The position numbers were made by a program, and so were the translations under genes. Positions 28,432 through 37,000 of a stretch of 64,000 bases of DNA are shown piece after piece. Under the pieces are notes generated by a model that made no database searches, had not been told where the DNA came from, and worked only from the letters and a program-made list of their open reading frames with translations. Numbering within the stretch: position 1 is the stretch's first letter; each line of letters opens with the position of its first letter. The stretch is from Hyphomicrobiales bacterium. Lineage in GTDB: Bacteria; Pseudomonadota; Alphaproteobacteria; Rhizobiales; Rhizobiaceae. The stretch lies in NCBI GenBank assembly GCA_900472675.1, contig UCJA01000004.1:138578-202577 (forward strand), read 5' to 3'.

Positions 28432-28458
28432 GAAAACTCCTCCTTTTCATTTGGGCGC

Positions 28459-28470
28459 AATGTATACATT
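28459..28470. promoter_or_regulatory. Candidate GntR operator AATGTATACATT before ligM-like gene
   Basis: A perfect 12-bp palindrome, AATGTATACATT, lies between the GntR regulator gene and the ligM-like start. On the minus strand TATACA inside it sits 17 bases after TTTGCC, so it overlaps a plausible -10 element. The same ATGTATACAT core recurs at 29341-29352 before the regulator gene. Operators of this form are known for GntR/FCD regulators such as VanR-type proteins; binding here is inferred. Confidence 0.7.
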
Positions 28471-28526
28471 GACGGCATGGGGAGGCAAAGACAAGCGGAA
28501 ATTTGGCTTGGGGTGGACGCCGGCCG

Positions 28527-29324
28527 TCAGGAGGACAGAAGTGCCAGCCCCGCCACGCTCTGGATCAGCTCCGGGTTCTCGTGGACGGCGTATTCAAGGT
28601 TCTTGCGGGCGATCCGCGCATGCTCACGGCCGAGGAATTCGGCTCTTACGCCCTCGCGTGCAGCGATTGCCGAGACGATCGAGCGGTGCTGGTCCTGGGC
28701 GATGTGCAGCGACTGGCGGAATGCCGCCACATGGGCGCGGCCCGACAGGAAGGCCGAGGGCGAGGCGAAGGGAAGCCTGGTGGCGCGCTCCACCTCGCGA
28801 CGGATGACCGTGCTGCCGGAAAGCTCCACGACCAGCGCGTGGAACTCGGCGTTGAGGCCGGAATAGGCTTCCAGATCCACATCTTCCGTCGTGTCGGAGA
28901 AACAGGCGTCCAACTGTGCGATCAGCGCCTGCAGCCGGTCCAGACCTTCGGACGACACGCCGCGCTCGGCTGCCAGCCGCATGGCCGTGCCTTCCAGCAC
29001 GCCGCGCAATTCGATAGCGTCCACGGCATCCGCATAGGTGAAGCTGCGCACCACGAAGCCGCCGTTCGGAAGCCGGTCGAGCAGGCCTTCCTCCGACAGG
29101 CGGGACATGACTTCGCGCACCGGTGTCCGGGAGATCTGCAGGGTTTCCGCCAGCGAGACCTCGAACAGTCGCGTGCCGCCCGGATAATCGCCGCTCAGGA
29201 TCTTTTCGCGCAGGCCCATCAGGGCGCGGGCGGTGTGGGTGGAGCGTGAGGATTCTTCCAAGCGATTGCCCCGAGATGCTGCAGGAACGGCGTTTTGCCG
29301 GTCCTCAGTGTAGCGCCATCGCAT
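28527..29324 (-). CDS. GntR-family (FCD) transcriptional regulator of the aromatic cluster
   Basis: A ~265-residue regulator (245 if a TTG at 29261 is used). The winged helix-turn-helix contains LREKILSGDYPGGTRL and LAETLQISRTPVREVMSRLSEEGLL, followed by an FCD helical domain with ELRGVLEGTAMRLAAERG and NAEFHALVVELSG. FCD regulators of aromatic clusters such as VanR usually repress until the pathway substrate binds. The gene is inside the catabolic cluster, between the DUF1932 dehydrogenase and ligM-like genes, with an ATGTATACAT palindrome on each side of it. The longest in-frame start (29351) falls inside the palindrome and is rejected. Confidence 0.87.
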   Translation of the reverse strand: MRWRYTEDRQNAVPAASRGNRLEESSRSTHTARALMGLREKILSGDYPGGTRLFEVSLAETLQISRTPVREVMSRLSEEGLLDRLPNGGFVVRSFTYADAVDAIELRGVLEGTAMRLAAERGVSSEGLDRLQALIAQLDACFSDTTEDVDLEAYSGLNAEFHALVVELSGSTVIRREVERATRLPFASPSAFLSGRAHVAAFRQSLHIAQDQHRSIVSAIAAREGVRAEFLGREHARIARKNLEYAVHENPELIQSVAGLALLSS

Positions 29325-29340
29325 TCCAAGGCCAAGCGGG

Positions 29341-29352
29341 CATGTATACATG
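29341..29352. promoter_or_regulatory. Candidate GntR operator CATGTATACATG before regulator gene
   Basis: Perfect 12-bp palindrome 17 bases upstream of the regulator's proposed start, sharing the ATGTATACAT core with 28459-28470. Its position suggests autoregulation and possibly a second, internal promoter of the cluster. No third copy was found in front of the first gene of the cluster (33739-34052). Confidence 0.65.
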
Positions 29353-29369
29353 GCCCGGCAGCTGGTCCC

Positions 29370-30248
29370 TCAGGATGCAGGTTTCAGGCGGCGCGCCTCC
29401 AGCACGCGGGCGACCGTCGTCTGCAGGTCGGTGTCCGGCCGGATGCCGGATGCGGCCATCCTGTCCTGCGTCTGCGCAATCTGCCGGCAGAGGTCGCCGT
29501 TCAGGCCGAGCGCATCGAGGGTGACGCCGCTTTCGCGCATTTCGGCTGCCCGGCGGCGGCCATGCCGGATGGTGCGCTCGAACTGGTAGTCGGGGAAATT
29601 GTCCCAGCCAAGCCCGGGGAAGCTTTGGGAAAGCGAGGCGAGGATCTCCTCGAAGCAGCCGGAGGCTTCCGCCGCGAGCAGGGCCTCCACGGTGACCGCT
29701 TCCAGCCCCTTCACGAAGACGGAGCGCACCATCTTGATCGCGGTTGCGGAACCGGGCGCCTCGCCGGCAAGGGCGGCGTCAAAGCCGAGAGCCACAAGGT
29801 GGGGCAAGAGGGTCGCGGCCGGGCTGCCGGCAATCAGGACCGGGGTGGCATGGCCACGCGGGTGGACCGGCGCCATGACCGCCATATCGAGATAGTCAGC
29901 GCCTGCCGCTTCGATCACCTTTGCGGTGTCGCGCTTGCGCTGCGGCGAAACCGAATTGATATCGATGAAGAGGGCGCCCTGGCCCAGATGCGGTGCCAGC
30001 GCTTCCGCGGCAGCCAGGCTCTGATCGGCGGTGACGGCGCTGAAGATCCAGTCGGCGTCTGCCAGTTCGCCCGGAGAGACCGCCACCATGACGCCGCGGC
30101 TTTCCATCGCGTCACGAATCGCACCCGCCTGTTCGGGGTCGTCGAGCAGCAGGTCGTAGGCGCGGACCTGTGCGTCTTCCGGTCTCGCCGCCAGGCTGTC
30201 GTGGAAGGCACGGGCCGCTTCGCCGAAGCCCAAAAATGCGATCCTCAT
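29370..30248 (-). CDS. NAD(P)-dependent dehydrogenase with DUF1932 C-terminal domain
   Basis: A 292-residue soluble protein related to 6-phosphogluconate/beta-hydroxyacid dehydrogenases. The N-terminal Rossmann domain starts at residue 2 with RIAFLGFGEAARAF, and IDINSVSPQRKRDTA resembles the family's substrate-site segment. The conserved lysine region is SATAIKMVRSVFVKGLEA. The C-terminal part (from about residue 190) matches DUF1932-type domains. It lies within the gallate-type operon, 16 bases after the 4-oxalomesaconate tautomerase gene, but no step in the known gallate pathway needs it. It may oxidise or reduce a side product or pathway hydroxy acid; this is open. GGGAGG precedes the ATG at 30248. 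Confidence 0.82.
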   Translation of the reverse strand: MRIAFLGFGEAARAFHDSLAARPEDAQVRAYDLLLDDPEQAGAIRDAMESRGVMVAVSPGELADADWIFSAVTADQSLAAAEALAPHLGQGALFIDINSVSPQRKRDTAKVIEAAGADYLDMAVMAPVHPRGHATPVLIAGSPAATLLPHLVALGFDAALAGEAPGSATAIKMVRSVFVKGLEAVTVEALLAAEASGCFEEILASLSQSFPGLGWDNFPDYQFERTIRHGRRRAAEMRESGVTLDALGLNGDLCRQIAQTQDRMAASGIRPDTDLQTTVARVLEARRLKPAS

Positions 30249-30264
30249 TGCGCTGCCTCCCCCA

Positions 30265-31320
30265 TTAGTCGGCAAAGACTTGGCCATCGAACAGTTTGCG
30301 CGCCGTCCGCAGCACGGCCGCACGTTCCACCCTGCCGTCTTTCAGCGTCGCGATCACGCTCATTTCGCCGGTCGGGTGCTCGATCGACAGGAGCTTTTCC
30401 TCGCCATCAGGCAGGCTCGCGAGTTCCGCTGCCGGACCTTCTCCCAGCAGGCAGGCGGTCGCCACGCTGACGGCGCCGAGCACGCCGATCGCGTCATGGC
30501 ACTTGTGGGGAATGAAGGTGCGGGTGGAAATCGCGCCGCCCGCGCTTGCGGCAGAGACCATGGTCATCTTCGGAACGGAGCTCTTTGAGACATCGCCGAG
30601 GTTCATCATCGGCCCCGCCTTCAACCGGATCGCCTCGAGCCGTGCCCGAAGTCCGTCGTCGGCTTCGAGCGCCTTCGGGTCCTCGCGTCCGGTGATGCCG
30701 AGCGCATCGGCGCGCATCACCACGCAGGGCATGCCGTTGTCAATCAGCGTGCAGGCCATGCCGTCGATCACGTCCACCGCATGACCAGTCGGCAGAAGGG
30801 CGCCACAGGAGGATCCGGCCGTATCGGCAAACACGATGGGAATTGGAGAGGCCGTGCCGGGCACGCCGTCGATCCGCGCATCGCCGGAATAGCGAACCCT
30901 GCCGCCTGACGTCTCGACCGTGGCCCGGGCAATCTGGCCGGTGTTTTCCATGAAGATCGACACTTCGGTACGATCGCCCTTGATCGCCACCAGTCCGCGC
31001 TCGATCGCAAACGGCCCAACGCCGGCGAGGATATTGCCGCAGTTCTGCGCGTCAGTGACGATCGGCTGGTCGACGAAGACCTGCAGGAAGAGGTAGTCCA
31101 CATCGACGCCCGGGCGCTCCGAGGCCTTTATCACCGCGACCTTGGAGGTGAGCGGGTCGGCGCCGCCCAACCCGTCGATCTGGCGCCGGTCTGGCGAGCC
31201 CATGACCCGCAGCAGGAAGGCATCACGGTCTGCCGGAAGGTCCTCTGCGAGAAAGTAACCGCCCTTGGAGGTGCCGCCGCGCATCCACATGCAGCGGACG
31301 CCGCTTTCGTCATCAGCCAT
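30265..31320 (-). CDS. galD: 4-oxalomesaconate tautomerase (PrpF family, GalD/LigU-like)
   Basis: A 351-residue soluble protein of the PrpF/diaminopimelate-epimerase-like family. Recognisable parts are RCMWMRGGTSKGGYFLAEDLP, DAQNCGNILAGVGPFAIERG with the conserved Cys, and SVPKMTMVSA. In the gallate pathway GalD isomerises the keto form of 4-oxalomesaconate to the enol (or shifts its double bond), supplying the hydratase. It lies between the aldolase gene (17 bases upstream) and the DUF1932 gene. GGGAGG 5 bases before ATG 31320 fixes the start; a TTG at 31341 is longer but overlaps the upstream stop. Confidence 0.85.
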   Translation of the reverse strand: MADDESGVRCMWMRGGTSKGGYFLAEDLPADRDAFLLRVMGSPDRRQIDGLGGADPLTSKVAVIKASERPGVDVDYLFLQVFVDQPIVTDAQNCGNILAGVGPFAIERGLVAIKGDRTEVSIFMENTGQIARATVETSGGRVRYSGDARIDGVPGTASPIPIVFADTAGSSCGALLPTGHAVDVIDGMACTLIDNGMPCVVMRADALGITGREDPKALEADDGLRARLEAIRLKAGPMMNLGDVSKSSVPKMTMVSAASAGGAISTRTFIPHKCHDAIGVLGAVSVATACLLGEGPAAELASLPDGEEKLLSIEHPTGEMSVIATLKDGRVERAAVLRTARKLFDGQVFAD

Positions 31321-31337
31321 GTCCGCCTCCCTTCCGC

Positions 31338-32009
31338 TCAAATGTACTTGAGGCCCTTTTCGGCCAGCCGTTCGCGCATGGAATAGATGTCGAGCCCGAG
31401 TTCGCCGGCGGCGAGGCGCCTGCGTTTTTCGTCTTCCAGCGCAACGCGGGCTTCGGCCTTGGCCGCTACCGCTTCGGCCTCTTCGCGCAGCACCACGCAG
31501 ACCCCGTCGTCGTCGGCGACGATCACATCGCCCGGCCGCACATGGGCGCCGGCGCAGACCACCGGCACGTTGACCGATCCCAGCGTTTCCTTGACCGTCC
31601 CTTGCGCAAACACGGCCTTGGACCAGACGGGAAACTTCATCTCGGTCAGGTCGGCAATGTCGCGCACGCCGGCGTCGATGATGAGGCCCCGGCAGCCGCG
31701 GGCCATTGCGGAGGTTGCCAGCAGATCGCCGAAATAGCCGTCCTCGCTCGGGCTGGTCGGGGCCAGAAGCAGGATGTCACCCGGCTTCAGCTGCTCGATC
31801 GCCACATGCAGCATCCAGTTGTCGTCGGGCGGGGCAGAAATGGTGACGGCGCTCGCGGCAAGGCGCGCGCCGGGGTAGATCGGCCGCATGTAGCTGGCAA
31901 GCAGCCCCTTGCGGCCCTGCGCCTCATGCACGGTTGCGACGCCCGCCACGGCAAGCCTGTCGATCACCGCCTGGTCAGCTCGCTCGATGTTCTGGACCAC
32001 GACAGCCAT
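31338..32009 (-). CDS. ligK: 4-carboxy-4-hydroxy-2-oxoadipate aldolase (RraA family)
   Basis: A 223-residue protein of the RraA/HMG-CHA aldolase family. Typical segments are [13 protein letters not shown] near residue 25, [21 protein letters not shown], the metal/substrate loop [27 protein letters not shown], and [17 protein letters not shown]. The GDLLA and GVRD (Arg-Asp) motifs distinguish true aldolases from RraA. It splits 4-carboxy-4-hydroxy-2-oxoadipate to pyruvate and oxaloacetate, the final step (GalC/LigK). ATG 32009 with GAAGGAG upstream is chosen; a longer opening to 32072 overlaps the previous gene. Confidence 0.87.
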   Translation of the reverse strand: MAVVVQNIERADQAVIDRLAVAGVATVHEAQGRKGLLASYMRPIYPGARLAASAVTISAPPDDNWMLHVAIEQLKPGDILLLAPTSPSEDGYFGDLLATSAMARGCRGLIIDAGVRDIADLTEMKFPVWSKAVFAQGTVKETLGSVNVPVVCAGAHVRPGDVIVADDDGVCVVLREEAEAVAAKAEARVALEDEKRRRLAAGELGLDIYSMRERLAEKGLKYI

Positions 32010-32022
32010 GGGCGCGGCTCCT

Positions 32023-32751
32023 TCAAAGTTCGTCGACGGTGCGGGGGAAGACGGACTGGAAGCCTTCCGCATGGGTCGCCTTGCGACCGCCCGACTGCCC
32101 GCCCGAATTGCGCATGAAGTGATTGCCGCGGTTTTCCGCGACGTTCTTGTAGTAGTGCCAGAGGTGTTCCTGGCCCTCCATGCACTGGATGGCGGCCCAT
32201 TTCTTGTCCCAGACAGGAGAGATGTCGAGGAAGACGTCCGGCTTCCATTCCATCTGTTCGGTCTGGTGCGGCTCGAAGAGATAGAGCTGTGGCGCGCCCA
32301 GCACTTTTTCGCCGGGGTTGTGGCCCCAGGCCTGGGCGATCATGCGCGTTTCCAGCGCCACCTGCGTCGCATACATGTGGTCGGTGTTATAGGGGTCCCA
32401 CTTGGAGTGGGAGAGCATGAAGGCGGGCTGCACCTTGCGGATCACATCGACCAGCCGGTCGCGCGCATCCCGATCGACGATCAGCGGATAGTCGCCGAGG
32501 TCGAAGAACTGGATGTCGGCGACACCGAGCGCCTGTGCCGCCTTTTCCGCCTCCGCCCTGCGGCCGGCCTTCACCTTGTCCAGCGTCATGTCCGGGTTTT
32601 TCCAGAGCTTGGCGCTTTCGCCCCGTTCGCCGAAGGAAAGGCAGACGACGGTGACGTCATAGCCCTTCTCAGCATGGAGCGCGATCGCGCCGCCGCAGCG
32701 CCAGACGAAGTCGGCGGAATGGGCGCTGATCACCAATGCGGTCTGTGTCAT
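32023..32751 (-). CDS. galB: 4-oxalomesaconate hydratase (PIG-L family, GalB-like)
   Basis: A 242-residue soluble protein of the PIG-L/LmbE zinc-hydrolase fold. The usual AHPDD metal motif is [13 protein letters not shown] (His11, Asp14), and a later His is in [15 protein letters not shown]; this altered motif is what GalB-type hydratases show. Pseudomonas putida GalB hydrates 4-oxalomesaconate to 4-carboxy-4-hydroxy-2-oxoadipate although its fold relatives are deacetylases. Its place beside the aldolase and tautomerase genes makes this the best call over a sugar deacetylase. It follows the ring-cleavage gene by 21 bases. Confidence 0.83.
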   Translation of the reverse strand: MTQTALVISAHSADFVWRCGGAIALHAEKGYDVTVVCLSFGERGESAKLWKNPDMTLDKVKAGRRAEAEKAAQALGVADIQFFDLGDYPLIVDRDARDRLVDVIRKVQPAFMLSHSKWDPYNTDHMYATQVALETRMIAQAWGHNPGEKVLGAPQLYLFEPHQTEQMEWKPDVFLDISPVWDKKWAAIQCMEGQEHLWHYYKNVAENRGNHFMRNSGGQSGGRKATHAEGFQSVFPRTVDEL

Positions 32752-32772
32752 GTTCTGCCTCGTGCTCGGCCT

Positions 32773-33738
32773 TTAGTGGTCGCCGGCCTTTACCGGCGGC
32801 GTCCCGTGGGTATGGAAAGTGTCGATGGTCTTGAGGCCCCAGGCCTGGCCCTTCTTCCGCTCGGCTTCCGTCCAGGTGACCGGCTTCCAGTCGGGCCTGA
32901 GAATCAGGCGGGCGCCGGAATTGGCCACCTCGATGCGGTTGCCCGCGGGCTCCCAGACGTAGAGGAAGAATGTGCCCTGAACCGCGTGCTTGTGCGGCCC
33001 GGTCTCGATGTGGACGCCGTTCTCCAAAAAGATGTCGGCTGCCCGCAGCACGTCCTCGCGCTGGTCCACCGCATAGGTCACATGATGGAAGCGGGCATGG
33101 GCGCCCTTGGCGTGGTCCTCGGTATAGGCGATGTCGTAGGTCTTGTTGTTGACGGTGAACCAGCAGCCGCCGAGCCTGCCGTTGTCGAGAAGGATCTGTT
33201 CTGTGACCCGGCTGCCGAGCGCTTTTGTCATGAAGTCGCGGATGGCGATGACATCGGTTGCCAGCAGGTTGAGGTGGTCGATGCGTCGGGGTGCGACGCC
33301 GCGGCCATGGTAGCGCTGGGCGATGTTCTTCAGCGCCGGCTTTTCGCTCTCGGGCGCCACGTAATCGACCGTGTCGTAGTAGAGCTCGAAGATGTGGCCG
33401 TCCGGATCCTGAAAACGATAGGCCCGGCCATGGCCAAGGTCACCCTCGACCCAGCCAATGCCGCAACCCATGGCCTCGATGATTTTGACGCGGCGCTCCA
33501 GCGCCTCCGGGGACGCGGTGCGGTAGCCGATGTGGCCGACGCCCGTGGTGTGGTGGCGGGTCAGCTTCAGCGTGTGGAATTCGTAGTCGTCGTAGGCACG
33601 CAGATAGACGCTGTCAGCGTCGCGTCCGCTTTCGGTCAGCCCATAGATGCGCGTGAAGAAATCCAGGCTTTCCTCGAAGCGATCGGAATACAGCTCCACA
33701 TGGCCCAGGTGGGCGACGTCGTAGGACGGCTCGGTCAT
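32773..33738 (-). CDS. Type I (VOC) extradiol ring-cleavage dioxygenase
   Basis: A 321-residue soluble protein with two vicinal-oxygen-chelate modules, resembling catechol 2,3-dioxygenase. All catalytic positions are present with the spacing of XylE: iron ligands His155 (RIDHLNL), His219 (FHHVTY) and Glu270 (NRIEV), plus His251 (GPHKH) and Tyr260 (FLYVWEP). It is therefore expected to open a vicinal diol ring using Fe(II) and oxygen. It is the first gene of the minus-strand cluster, in the place where a gallate or 3-O-methylgallate dioxygenase would be needed; known enzymes for those steps are type II (LigAB/DesB/GalA), which is absent here. Substrate is inferred, possibly gallate or 3-O-methylgallate. 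Confidence 0.85.
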   Translation of the reverse strand: MTEPSYDVAHLGHVELYSDRFEESLDFFTRIYGLTESGRDADSVYLRAYDDYEFHTLKLTRHHTTGVGHIGYRTASPEALERRVKIIEAMGCGIGWVEGDLGHGRAYRFQDPDGHIFELYYDTVDYVAPESEKPALKNIAQRYHGRGVAPRRIDHLNLLATDVIAIRDFMTKALGSRVTEQILLDNGRLGGCWFTVNNKTYDIAYTEDHAKGAHARFHHVTYAVDQREDVLRAADIFLENGVHIETGPHKHAVQGTFFLYVWEPAGNRIEVANSGARLILRPDWKPVTWTEAERKKGQAWGLKTIDTFHTHGTPPVKAGDH

Positions 33739-34052
33739 CAGTTTTCCCGGATGTTCGTTCGACCGCGCCCGGTGAACAAGGCGCCGTCTCCTCCCAAATC
33801 TCTAAGGACCGCGTCTCCACCCACGCTTCGTCCTGCCTTGAAGACTAGCCTTAAAACCCGGGCCGACACAGGACGAATAGGATCTGCTCCAGGGTCATAA
33901 GTTTTTGTTGATGGCGGCGTAATATCCGCCAATCACATCCGGCGATTAGCGCTCTTCGCGGCGGTTCATTCGTTGACAAGCGCTGACGGTCATTGGACAA
34001 AGAAATGCTACGGGAGCCAGGGGATAACCCTGCGGGAGCCAGGGGGGACGTC
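33739..34052. promoter_or_regulatory. Divergent region between dioxygenase and macroglobulin genes
   Basis: No gene is seen in these 314 bases. A TTGACA hexamer is at 33973-33978, about 80 bases before the macroglobulin ATG, without a convincing -10. A 13-base direct repeat CGGGAGCCAGGGG occurs at 34011-34023 and 34033-34045 in the macroglobulin leader; the second copy runs into the ribosome binding site. No ATGTATACAT operator was found on the dioxygenase side. Confidence 0.45.
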
Positions 34053-37000
34053 ATGTCTAGGCACGCGTATTTCGGACTTGCAGTTCTTGCGTTATCGGCG
34101 CTCGCTTGGGCATCGCCGCTGAGTGCCGCCGAGCGGCGGATCGAAACGGCAATCGATTCCGATTACGCCGGCTTCGACCTGCGGACCGTCAAGAACGTCA
34201 GCCAGCCGCAATGCGAGGCGGCCTGCATCGGCGACAATGCCTGCCGTGCCTTTACCTATAATGTGAAGGCCAAGTGGTGCTTCCTCAAATCCGATTTCAG
34301 CGCGCTCAATCCTTTCGTCGGCGCCGTGGCCGGCAAGGTGGTCGAGACGGCCGCAGAGCCCGACTTGGGTGCGCCCGAACAACTTTCCTTCCTCTCCGAC
34401 GAGCTGCTTCAGCAGGCGCGCGACGAGAAGGCGGGGCTTGTGCTTGGCGAAAACCAGCAGGGCTATGGCCTCACCAACCTCAAGGCGATCGCCCAGAGCG
34501 AGCTTTTGGCGGGCCGGGTCGATACCGCCATCTACAATTACAAGGGCGCGCTTGCGCTTGCGCCCGACGACGCTTCGCTATGGATCGAGCTGTCGCGGGC
34601 CGCGGGAACGGCGCCGAAGGACAACAGCGGGGCTACCAGCGAGGCGGTGCTTTCCGCCATCAACGGCTACCAGGCATCCCGCACGGCGCAGACCCGGGCG
34701 GAGGCGCTTGCGCTTCTTGGCGCAGCACTTGCCAAGCAGGAGAGCTATCGCCCGGCGTTGAGTGCCTACAAGGCGAGCCTTGCGCTGGTGAACGGCCGCA
34801 TGGTGCAATCGACCTACAATGTGCTGCGCGAGCTGCACGGGTTCCGCGTCACCGGCAATTCGATCGATAACGACAGTGCCAATCCGCGCGCCTGCATCCA
34901 GTTTTCCGATCCGCTGGTGAAAAGCGGCGTCGACTACGCGCCCTTCGTTCTGCTTGACGGCAAGGCGCCCAAGGCCATGGAAGCCAAGGACAGCCAGATC
35001 TGCGTCGAAGGCCTGACGCATGGCCAGCGCTACAAGCTTTCGGTGCGTCGCGGCCTGCCCTCGTCGGTGGACGAGGCGCTGCTGGCGCAGGTCGATCTCG
35101 ACCTCTACGTCAAGGATCGCTCGCCGACCGTGCGGTTTACCGGCGACAGCTTCGTGCTGCCGTCGACGGCGCGGCGCGGCATTCCGCTGGTTTCGGTCAA
35201 TACGGAAAAGGCAGATCTCAAGCTCTACCGCGTGGGCGACCGCAATGTGGCCGGGCTGCTCGCCAATTCGCAGTTCCTCAGCCAGATGGACGGCTATACC
35301 GCCAGCCAGATCGAGGACCAGAACGGCGAACTGGTCTGGCAGGGGACGATCGACATCAGCCGCGACCTGAACAAGGACGTGGTGACCAGCTTTCCGGTCG
35401 ACGAGGCGCTGCCGACGCGCAAGCCGGGCGTCTATGTGCTCACGGCTTCCGCGTCCAATAGCGTCAGCCAGGAGTATGACAGCCGCGCCACCCAGTGGTT
35501 CGTGGTGTCCGATATCGGGCTTACCACCTATGCCGGAACCGACGGCCTGCATGTGTTTGCCCGCTCGCTCGGGTCGGCCAAGCCCATCCCCGGCGTCGAC
35601 CTGCAGTTGATTGCCAAGAACAACGAGATCCTGGGTACGGCGAAGACCGGTGCGGACGGCGGCGCGGTGTTTACCGCTGGCCTGATCCGCGGCACGGCGG
35701 CCATGGTGCCGGCGGTGCTTTCGGCGCAGAGCAAGGGCGAGGACTATGTGTTCCTCGACATGACGCGGGCCGGCTTCGACCTGTCCGACCGCGGCGTCAC
35801 CGGCCGGCCTGCCCCTGGCGCGATCGACATCCTGCCGTGGACGGAACGCGGCATCTACCGGCCGGGCGAGACGGTGCATGCGACCGCCCTTGCCCGCAAC
35901 ATCGATGCGACCGCGACGCCCAACCTGCCGCTGACTTTCGTCTTCCTGCGTCCGGACGGCGTCGAGGAGCGTCGCTTCGTCAACAACGGGTCGCTCGGCG
36001 GCTATGCGGTCGATCTGCCGGTGCTCGGCTCGGCCATGCGCGGCACCTGGACTATGCAAGTGTTTGCCGATCCCAAGGGGACGGCGCTCGCGCAAAAGAC
36101 CTTCCTGGTGGACGATTTCGTGCCTGATCGCATCGAGTTCGACATGACGAGCGAGATCAAGGAGATCGAGGTCGGCAAACCGGTTCCGGTTTCGGTCGAT
36201 GGCCGTTTTCTCTATGGCGCGCCGGCAACTGGCCTTGCGCTTGAAGGCGAAGTTGCCCTGAAGCCGACCCGCGAAACGGCAGAGTTTCCCGGCTACCAGT
36301 TTGGCCTTTCCGACGAGGAGGCAGCCGAAGCGGTACGCACCACGCTCGATGCGCTGGACCCGACCGACGAGGACGGCAAGGCAAGCTTCGATGCCGCGAT
36401 TTCCGAGGCGCCTTCCACCACGCAGCTGGTGAAGGCAGACATTACTGTGCGGATGCGGGAGGCGGGCGGCCGTGCGGTGGAGCGTTCGCTCAGCCTTCCG
36501 GTCAAGGCCGACGGCGGCCGCATCGGCATCAAGCCCGAGTTTTCCGGGGACCTCGCCGAAAACGCGGTCGGCACATTCAACGTGATCTCCCTCAATCCGG
36601 ACGGCCAAAAACAGGCGCAAAAAGGCCTGTTGTGGAAGCTGGTCAAGATCGACCAGGACTTCCAGTGGTACCGCGAAGGTTCGGCCTGGCGGTACGAGCC
36701 GGTGACCAAGACGCGCCAGGTGGCAAACGGCACGGTCGATGCGACCACGGACGGAGGCAAGATCGCGGTGCCCGTACAGTGGGGCAGCTACCGGCTTGAA
36801 GTCGAAACGGCCGATGCGGAAGGGCCGCAATCCAGCGTGCAGTTCGATGCGGGCTGGTTCGTTTCGGCCAGCTCCAGCGAAACGCCGGATGCGCTGCAGG
36901 TTGCGCTCGACAAGCCGAGCTACAAGGTGGGCGAGACGGCCAAGCTCAAGGTTTCGTCGCGCTATGCGGGCGAACTGCTGGTGACGGCGGGTGCGGAAAG

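Noticed and set aside
32023..32751. Sugar N-deacetylase (PIG-L/LmbE) call
   Set aside because: The metal motif is altered (SAHSAD) and the gene is locked between ring-cleavage and aldolase genes, as GalB is in gallate operons.
32773..33738. Glyoxalase/bleomycin-resistance protein as the identity of the VOC protein
   Set aside because: Two modules, about 320 residues and the complete catechol 2,3-dioxygenase residue set favour an extradiol dioxygenase.
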